From Collinsella sp. AF02-46-1 (GTDB lineage: Bacteria > Actinomycetota > Coriobacteriia > Coriobacteriales > Coriobacteriaceae), in assembly GCA_934876235.1 (NCBI GenBank), contig CAKXKM010000038.1:1-17631 (forward strand): a stretch of DNA of 17,631 nt, written 5' to 3'. Of this stretch, positions 12,943-17,631 are shown in pieces. The first letter of the stretch is position 1; each line of letters begins with the position of its first letter. The position numbers and the translations under genes are program-made. The notes under the pieces were generated by a model. The model did no database searches and was not told the DNA's origin. It saw only the letters and a program-made list of their open reading frames with translations.

Positions 12943-13881
12943 ATGCCGACGTCGTTGACCGAACTTTTTTCGCCCGCCTGCCATTTGTGTCCGCGCCGTT
13001 GCGGTGCGGCGCGCGACGAGGGCGCGCGTGGCGTGTGCGGCGCCGACAACACGCTTAAGGTCGCCCGCGCGGCGCTCCATATGTGGGAGGAGCCGCCCAT
13101 TTCGGGCGAGGCCGGCTCGGGTACGATTTTCTTTAGCGGCTGTTCGCTCAAATGTATCTACTGCCAAAACCACGAGATCTCGACGGGCAATTTCGGTCTT
13201 GAGATTTCGCCCGAGCGTTTGGTCGAGATTATGCTGGAGCTGCAGGACCAGAGCGCCAATAACATCAACCTGGTGACGGCGACGCACTATGCGCACCTGT
13301 TGCCTGCCGCGATTGCCGCGGCACGGACGCGCGGGTTGGTCATCCCAATTGTCTACAACACGAGTGGTTACGAGCGCGCGAGTGCCGTGGCGGCGCTGGG
13401 CGACCTGGTCGACGTGTGGCTTACGGACTTTAAATATGCCGATGCCGGGCTTGCGCAGTCGCTCTCCCACATTAAGGACTACCCGCGTGTGGCCGTGTCG
13501 GGCTTAGCGCAGATGGCACGCGAGATCGAGCGCCGCGGGGGAGAGCTAGTGGACGAGAATGGGCTCATGAAGCGCGGCATGATCGTGCGCCACCTGGTGC
13601 TGCCGGGGCATGCGGATGACTCGTGCCGCGTGCTAGACCTTGTGTGGCAGACGGTGGGCGACGTGCCGATCTCGGTCATGAACCAGTACACGCCCAATGC
13701 GCTCATGCGCGAACAAGGCGGCGACCTGGCGCGCGCCGTGACGCGCGAGGAGTATGAGCAGGTGCTCGACCATGCCGACGACCTGGGCTTTACGACGATG
13801 TTCTGGCAAGAGGGCGGCGCGGTAGACGAGAGCTTCACCCCAGCCTTCGATACCACCGGCGTCCTTACCAGCACAAAGTAA
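12943..13881 (+). CDS. PflX-like radical SAM protein (pyruvate formate-lyase activating enzyme homologue)
   Basis: A 312-aa cytoplasmic radical SAM protein of the PflX group. GCSLKCIYC (residues 66-74; Cys67, Cys71, Cys74) is the CxxxCxxC site for the 4Fe-4S cluster that cleaves S-adenosylmethionine. A separate N-terminal set, CHLCPRRC (Cys13, Cys16, Cys20) plus Cys32 in GVCG, probably holds a second metal or cluster, as in this group. NTSGYER and DVWLTDFKY are typical core strands, and RHLVLPGH is the usual late barrel motif. The activated partner is unknown; no glycyl-radical enzyme is encoded nearby. ATG at 12943 follows GGAG at 9 nt; a TTG at 12928 would add five residues and consume that site. 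A long palindrome follows the gene. Confidence 0.88.
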   Translation: MPTSLTELFSPACHLCPRRCGAARDEGARGVCGADNTLKVARAALHMWEEPPISGEAGSGTIFFSGCSLKCIYCQNHEISTGNFGLEISPERLVEIMLELQDQSANNINLVTATHYAHLLPAAIAAARTRGLVIPIVYNTSGYERASAVAALGDLVDVWLTDFKYADAGLAQSLSHIKDYPRVAVSGLAQMAREIERRGGELVDENGLMKRGMIVRHLVLPGHADDSCRVLDLVWQTVGDVPISVMNQYTPNALMREQGGDLARAVTREEYEQVLDHADDLGFTTMFWQEGGAVDESFTPAFDTTGVLTSTK

Positions 13882-13890
13882 CGCATTCGC

Positions 13891-13969
13891 CGATGATTTT
13901 TCTGGGACGGGGATTAAAAAATCATTCGGTACACAATGTTTTTTAATCCCCGTCCCAGAAAAATCATCG
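13891..13969. repeat. 79-bp nested palindrome with a perfect 31-bp stem
   Basis: The arm at 13891-13921 is exactly inverted at 13939-13969, leaving 17 nt between; the inner CATT...AATG can pair for four more. The arm contains CTGGGACGGGGATT. The left arm with its inner flank is itself a hairpin, since ATGATTTTT (13893-13901) can pair with AAAAATCAT downstream, so the element reads as two inverted copies of a smaller unit, like a BIME. No T tract follows it. It begins 10 nt after the radical SAM stop and may stop or stabilise that transcript. Confidence 0.8.
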
Positions 13970-14033
13970 AGAGGATCGCCTGCTCGAAAAGTTGTCAAAA
14001 TAGCCGCGCCCCAAAAAGACTGATTATTGGGCG

Positions 14034-14061
14034 TTGACAGTTGGCGAGCCGTAGGTAAAAT
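14034..14061 (+). promoter_or_regulatory. tRNA-Ala promoter
   Basis: TTGACA (14034-14039, perfect) and TAAAAT (14056-14061, 5/6) with a 16-nt spacer. The start near 14068 leaves a leader of only a few nucleotides before the tRNA. A CGCCCCAA/TTGGGCG dyad just overlaps the upstream side of the -35. Confidence 0.75.
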
Positions 14062-14074
14062 ATCGACTTGTCCT

Positions 14075-14147
14075 GGGGACGTAGCTCAGTTGGGAGAGCG
14101 CTGCCGTCGCATGGCAGAGGCCGAGGGTTCGACTCCCTTCGTCTCCA
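14075..14147 (+). tRNA. tRNA-Ala (anticodon CGC)
   Basis: The 73 nt fold as a full cloverleaf. The acceptor stem is GGGGACG with CGTCTCC; the D stem is GCTC/GAGC; the anticodon stem CTGCC/GGCAG has loop GTCGCAT, so the anticodon is CGC, reading GCG; the T stem is GAGGG/CCCTT with loop TTCGACT. The G3-U70 wobble and A73, the alanine identity elements, are both present. The sequence after A73 is CCC, so the CCA end is not encoded and must be added. Its promoter is at 14034 and its terminator 16 nt downstream. Confidence 0.95.
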
Positions 14148-14162
14148 CCCTTGGATTTGATA

Positions 14163-14193
14163 AGCCGCTGACATTGTGTCGGCGGCTTTTTTT
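14163..14193 (+). terminator. tRNA-Ala terminator
   Basis: An 11-bp stem, AGCCGCTGACA (14163-14173) with TGTCGGCGGCT (14177-14187), with one wobble, a 3-nt loop and seven T. It ends 18 nt before the next start codon, which leaves no room there for a promoter. Confidence 0.85.
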
Positions 14194-14211
14194 AAAAGAA
14201 AGGGCTGTACC

Positions 14212-14670
14212 ATGGCCGAGCTTGAGTCCCAACCACTGTCTGCCGAGGAACGCGCCGAGTTGGAAGAGCTCCGCGCCGAGAAAGCTCGTCGCGAGGCCCA
14301 GGAAGAGGCACGCCGCGAGCGTGAGGAGTTGGCCGCCCTGCGTGCCGAGCGCGAGAAGGCCGAGGAGGCCGCTGCGAAGGTTGCATCCGAGCCCAAGCCC
14401 GCGCCCGCACCCAAGCCCGCTGCTGCGAAGCCTGCACCTGCCGCGCCCAAACCTCAGCCTAAAAAGGCCGCTCGTCCCAAGTCCGTCGATCCCAAGCCGA
14501 GCCGTGACGAGATGAGCTTTGCCCAGCGCATGGTTACCTCCAAGGAGCCTGCGGGTGAGAACGAGATCCCCGGTATGGCGCCGGCTCAAAAAATCATCAT
14601 TGTCCTTGCCCTCATCGCGTTTGTCATCTTTATGGGCTACACGATCCTGACCAGTATGGGCCTGCTTTAG
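14212..14670 (+). CDS. Coiled-coil, Ala/Pro/Lys-rich tail-anchored membrane protein, function unknown
   Basis: I do not recognise this 152-aa protein. Residues ~10-56 are a highly charged Glu/Arg/Ala helix likely to form a coiled coil. Residues ~60-90 are a KPAPAPKP-type repeat that is probably extended. One hydrophobic helix (~127-146, KIIIVLALIAFVIFMGYTIL) lies near the C-terminus and leaves only a few residues after it. There is no signal peptide, so the bulk should face the cytoplasm as a tail-anchored protein. ATG at 14212 follows AAAGAAAGGG; the upstream GTG at 14176 lies inside the tRNA terminator. Expression probably needs read-through from the tRNA-Ala unit or a promoter inside it. 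pncB follows 81 nt downstream. Low complexity makes homology calls unsafe. Confidence 0.7.
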   Translation: MAELESQPLSAEERAELEELRAEKARREAQEEARREREELAALRAEREKAEEAAAKVASEPKPAPAPKPAAAKPAPAAPKPQPKKAARPKSVDPKPSRDEMSFAQRMVTSKEPAGENEIPGMAPAQKIIIVLALIAFVIFMGYTILTSMGLL

Positions 14671-14751
14671 CCTGTTCGCGCTGGGCTCCATGCCCGCACG
14701 CCCGCCTCGCCAACCCTCAACCTCTGCACAACGCATCCGAAAGGTCGCCCC

Positions 14752-16257
14752 ATGGCTTTGACCGACATCTCGCATCCCACCGACATTGCAATGCTCACTG
14801 ATCTGTACGAACTCACTATGGCCCAGGGCCTGTGGGAGAGCGGCAAGGCCAATGAGCAGGGTTGCTTTACGGCGTTTTACCGCGACCATCCCTTCGGCAG
14901 CGCGTATGCCGTCATGTGCGGCACCGCCGAGCTGCCCGAGCTTGTCGAGAACCTGCGCTTTACGCCCGAGGACATCGACTATCTAGCTTCGCTCCAGGCT
15001 CCGGCCGGCGGCTCGATGTTTAAGCCCGCATTCCTCGACTACCTGCGCAACTTCCGCGCGCATGTGAACATTGACGCCGTGCCCGAGGGCGAGCTCGTCT
15101 TTCCGCGCGAGCCCATGGTGCGCGTCACCGGCCCCGCGCTGGAGTGCCAGCTGCTCGAAACGGCGTTGCTCAACATTGTCGGCTTCCAGACGCTTGTCGC
15201 TACCAAGACGGCGCGCGTGGTGCTGGCGGCGGACGGCCGTCCCGTTGCCGAGTTTGGCCTGCGCCGCGCCCAGGGTCCCGATGGCGGGCTGGCCGTCGCG
15301 CGCGCGAGCTACGTTGCCGGCTGCTCCTCTACATCCAATGTGCTCGCCGGCCGCCGCTACGGTATTCCCGTCTTTGGCACTCATGCGCACAGCTGGGTGA
15401 TGAGCTTCGATTCCGAGCTCGAGGCATTCCGGGCTTTTGCTAAGTCGAGTCCCAAGAACTGCACGCTGCTCATCGACACCTACGACGTACGTGAGGGCTG
15501 CGAGCATGCCATTACGGTTGCCAAGGAGATGGAGGCGGTGGGCGAGCGTCTGTCGGCTATTCGCATCGACTCCGGCGACCTCGCCAAGCTCTCCAAGTAT
15601 GTGCGCGGCCGTTTTGATGCCGAGGGCCTGCCCTATGTGGGGATCTCGGTTTCTAACGATCTGGATGAGTACACGATTCAGTCGCTGCTCGACCAGGGCG
15701 CGCCCATCGATAGCTTTGGCGTGGGTACCAAGCTTGCGACCTGCTATGACCAGCCGGCGCTGGGCGGCGTGTACAAGCTTTCCGCCCGCCGTGCGAGCGA
15801 GGCAGATCCATGGACGCCGGTGGTCAAGCTCTCTGAGCAGCCATACAAGCGCACGATCCCGGGTGTGCAACGCGTGCGCCGTTATTACGACGGCTTTGGC
15901 GGCCCGGTCTGCGACATGATCTACGACGAGGACCATCTGGCGGGGGAGGGCGCCGCGCGCGGCAATACCCTCGTGGCCGTGAATGATGCCGCCCTGGTGA
16001 CCGACGTGTCCGAACTTGAGTATCGCGAGCTGCTGGTGCCGATCGTGCGCGATGGCAGCGCGGTGGCTCCGCGTGAGAGCATCCAGGACGCGCGCGAGCG
16101 CTGTGCTTGGGCACTCGATCATCTGGACGCAGCTTTCAAGCGCTTCCTGTACCCGCAGACCTATGTGGTGGGCATGGAACAGGGCCTGGCTCAGGTGCGC
16201 GACGAGCTCGTGCGCAAGAACATGGCCGCGGCTTCGGCCTTCCCCTGGGCAAAATAA
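14752..16257 (+). CDS. pncB: Nicotinate phosphoribosyltransferase
   Basis: This enzyme makes nicotinate mononucleotide from nicotinate, PRPP and ATP in the Preiss-Handler NAD salvage route. The 501-aa size suits the longer Gram-positive form. Visible family stretches are LTDLYELTMAQ (15-25), EFGLRRAQGPDGG (~164-176), FGTHAHSW (208-215, containing the His expected to be phosphorylated), IRIDSGDLAKLS (~274-285), the SNDLDEYTI segment (~300) and GVGTKLAT (~323-330, the PRPP phosphate loop). ATG at 14752 follows GAAAGG. The stop codon lies inside the 11-bp hairpin at 16251. It may share a transcript with the tail-anchored protein upstream, since no terminator is evident between them. Confidence 0.95.
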   Translation: MALTDISHPTDIAMLTDLYELTMAQGLWESGKANEQGCFTAFYRDHPFGSAYAVMCGTAELPELVENLRFTPEDIDYLASLQAPAGGSMFKPAFLDYLRNFRAHVNIDAVPEGELVFPREPMVRVTGPALECQLLETALLNIVGFQTLVATKTARVVLAADGRPVAEFGLRRAQGPDGGLAVARASYVAGCSSTSNVLAGRRYGIPVFGTHAHSWVMSFDSELEAFRAFAKSSPKNCTLLIDTYDVREGCEHAITVAKEMEAVGERLSAIRIDSGDLAKLSKYVRGRFDAEGLPYVGISVSNDLDEYTIQSLLDQGAPIDSFGVGTKLATCYDQPALGGVYKLSARRASEADPWTPVVKLSEQPYKRTIPGVQRVRRYYDGFGGPVCDMIYDEDHLAGEGAARGNTLVAVNDAALVTDVSELEYRELLVPIVRDGSAVAPRESIQDARERCAWALDHLDAAFKRFLYPQTYVVGMEQGLAQVRDELVRKNMAAASAFPWAK

Positions 16258-16289
16258 TCCGAAGGGGACGGAGGAACACGGATTATTTT
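16251..16289 (+). repeat. Hairpin overlapping the pncB stop codon
   Basis: AAAATAATCCG (16251-16261) pairs perfectly with CGGATTATTTT (16279-16289), with the 17-nt loop AAGGGGACGGAGGAACA. The stop TAA (16255-16257) is inside the left arm. The loop core GGGGACGG resembles the GGGGACAGG and GGGACGG cores of other hairpins here. The TTTT is part of the stem rather than a free tail, so terminator function is doubtful. Confidence 0.7.
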
Positions 16290-16338
16290 CTCGCTCGGCC
16301 CGTTCGCCCGTTCGCTGAACATTCGATTGGTTTGACGT

Positions 16339-17466
16339 ATGACGACTTCTTATAAAACGATGGTGGTAAAGATCGGTTCGTCTACGGTGGTGGGCGCCGA
16401 CGGCAAGGTCAACCGCGCCTTTATCGGCGGGCTTGCCGATCAGGCCGCAGCGCTGCGCGAGCTTGGCTGGCGCCTGGTCGTGGTGAGCTCGGGCGCTATC
16501 GCCTGTGGCTATCCCGTGCTGGGCTTCGACCACAAGCCGGTCGGCGACCTGCCGAGCCTGCAGGCCTGCGCCTCGGCCGGTCAGTGCATCATCTCGTCGG
16601 CCTACGACGAGGAGTTTCATGCGCGCGACCTGCTCACCTCGCTCGTGCTGCTCACGCGCCACGACACGGCTCGCCGTACGTCCTACCTTCACGCGCGCGA
16701 CGCCCTGCTGCGTCTGGTGGAGCTAGGCGTGGTGCCGGTTGTCAACGAGAACGATACCGTTACCGTCGATGAGATTAAGTTTGGCGACAACGACACACTG
16801 GCGGCGCTTGTAAGCTGCCTGGTTTCTGCCGATCTGTGCGTGACGCTCTCGGACATCGATGGCCTCTATACCGCCAATCCACATGAGGACCCCACGGCCG
16901 AGTTTGTCCCGGTCGTGCATAAGATCGATGCCAAGATCATCGCCTCGGCGGGCGATTCTTCCACATCGGTTGGCACGGGCGGCATGATTACCAAGATTCG
17001 CGCGAGCCGCATTCTCATGACGGCGGGCATTCAGAGCGTGATTTGCTCGGGCGAGGAGCCCGATGCACTTGTGCGCCTGGCCCGCGGCGAGAGCGTGGGC
17101 ACGCTGTTCGATCCGCCGGCGGAGCGCCTGGATATTGCGCCCCGCAAGCTGTGGATCGCGCTGGGTGACAAGGCGCATGGCTCGGTGACGGTCGATGATG
17201 GTGCCGCGAAGGCGCTGGTCAGCCGTGGTTCTTCCTTGCTTGCGGTTGGTATTCGCGAGGTCGATGGCGCGTTTGCTGAGGGCGATGTGCTCGACGTATG
17301 CGACCCGAGCGGCATGGTTGTCGCCCGCGGTATCGCCGAGGCCGATTCGGACGTGCTGGAGCTTGCTGCCGGCCGCCGCCAAGACCAGATTGCCGGCAAC
17401 CGCCTGCTGGCAGACCTGGCCGAGAAGCCTGCAATCCACCGAGATAATTTGATCGTCTTTGCCTAA
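16339..17466 (+). CDS. proB: Glutamate 5-kinase
   Basis: The first enzyme of proline biosynthesis, phosphorylating glutamate with ATP to gamma-glutamyl phosphate. The 375-aa product has the amino-acid-kinase domain (~1-260) with VKIGSS (10-15), SSGAI (~50-54), VNENDTV and FGDNDTLAA (~134-152) and the SDIDGLYTANP stretch (~172-182), then a C-terminal PUA domain (~272-375), as in E. coli ProB. No Shine-Dalgarno is visible before ATG 16339, whose upstream bases are TTTGACGT; the next in-frame ATG at 16360 also lacks one. Initiation may be weak or the transcript may start close to the codon. proA is not in the window and may lie elsewhere. It follows pncB at 81 nt, with the hairpin at 16251 between them. 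Confidence 0.93.
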   Translation: MTTSYKTMVVKIGSSTVVGADGKVNRAFIGGLADQAAALRELGWRLVVVSSGAIACGYPVLGFDHKPVGDLPSLQACASAGQCIISSAYDEEFHARDLLTSLVLLTRHDTARRTSYLHARDALLRLVELGVVPVVNENDTVTVDEIKFGDNDTLAALVSCLVSADLCVTLSDIDGLYTANPHEDPTAEFVPVVHKIDAKIIASAGDSSTSVGTGGMITKIRASRILMTAGIQSVICSGEEPDALVRLARGESVGTLFDPPAERLDIAPRKLWIALGDKAHGSVTVDDGAAKALVSRGSSLLAVGIREVDGAFAEGDVLDVCDPSGMVVARGIAEADSDVLELAAGRRQDQIAGNRLLADLAEKPAIHRDNLIVFA

Positions 17467-17484
17467 CGGGTCGACGCTGAGCGC

Positions 17485-17619
17485 CGCCCAGAGCGACAAT
17501 TTGTCATTCAAAAGGCGAGGCATGACCACCAGGTCTATGCCTAACCAATTGACACTGCAAACGCCCCTAAGCGGCAATCTGACGTTCAATCGTCGGGCAT
17601 GACCAAAAGGTCAATGCCC
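17485..17619. repeat. Two tandem ~57-bp imperfect repeats, each with a bulged hairpin
   Basis: Copies at 17485-17541 and 17562-17619 (about 77-bp period) both run from a CGCCC start through a TTCAA segment to a GGCATGACC hairpin. Each hairpin has a 4-nt loop (or near) and one unpaired base on the 3' side: GGCATGACC...GGTC(T)ATGCC in the first, GGGCATGACC-AAAA-GGTC(A)ATGCCC in the second. Identity by eye is roughly 70 percent; changes at the stem ends keep pairing. No T tract follows, so proB termination is not explained by them. The element may continue past the window edge. Confidence 0.6.
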
Positions 17620-17631
17620 TCCTATTTCACG

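Noticed and set aside
14075..14212. tRNA-associated integration site
   Set aside because: No integrase and no duplicated 3' tRNA fragment occur in the window.
14983..16692. 569-aa minus-strand ORF opposite pncB and proB
   Set aside because: Antisense shadow spanning two clear genes and their spacer, with no ribosome site or recognisable domain.
16723..17589. 288-aa minus-strand ORF opposite proB
   Set aside because: It runs through the proB PUA domain and the terminal repeats; composition is that of an antisense frame.

Overview
The window is a GC-rich, gene-dense bacterial chromosome segment with housekeeping genes on both strands. ATP-type PEP carboxykinase, a WecA/TagO-like transferase, DegV and a PflX-type radical SAM protein, in this codon style, suggest a gut Actinobacterium of the Coriobacteriia, most like Collinsella. 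That placement is an inference from gene content and style, not from a database search. I see no phage, transposase gene, CRISPR array or rRNA.

Layout, left to right: a CPA1-type cation/proton antiporter with two RCK_C domains (-); a PPP-family metallophosphatase (+); an intergenic stretch with a bidirectional terminator and a 123-bp inverted-repeat element; a Wzx-like flippase with a long hydrophilic N-terminus and a TTG start (-); pckA (+); a B3/B4-domain protein behind its own promoter and structured leader (+); a MarR regulator and a DegV/FakB fatty-acid-binding protein (+); a minimal MGMT-family protein (+); a candidate stand-alone sRNA (+); trpS and a WecA/TagO-like gene (-); a 524-bp gap with a second candidate structured RNA; a PflX-like radical SAM protein (+); tRNA-Ala(CGC) with promoter and terminator; a small coiled-coil, tail-anchored protein; pncB; and proB.

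Functional links are loose. The flippase and the WecA/TagO-like enzyme both belong to undecaprenyl-linked glycopolymer assembly. MarR plus DegV/FakB suggests lipid-responsive regulation. pckA, pncB and proB are central carbon, NAD and proline enzymes.

The distinctive content lies between the genes. Four near-identical hairpins (stem ACCACAAAGG or similar, invariant 9-nt loop GGACAGGCA in either orientation) follow four successive genes between 6.7 and 9.7 kb. Other hairpins at about 4.8, 13.9 and 16.25 kb carry the related core GGGGAC or GGGACGG in a loop or stem. Together they look like REP/BIME-type elements of one broad family, some also serving as terminators. Two intergenic regions look like small RNA genes: 9766-9904 (+), with an exposed CU-rich loop and a strong terminator, and about 12646-12830 (-), several tandem hairpins beside overlapping divergent -10 elements.
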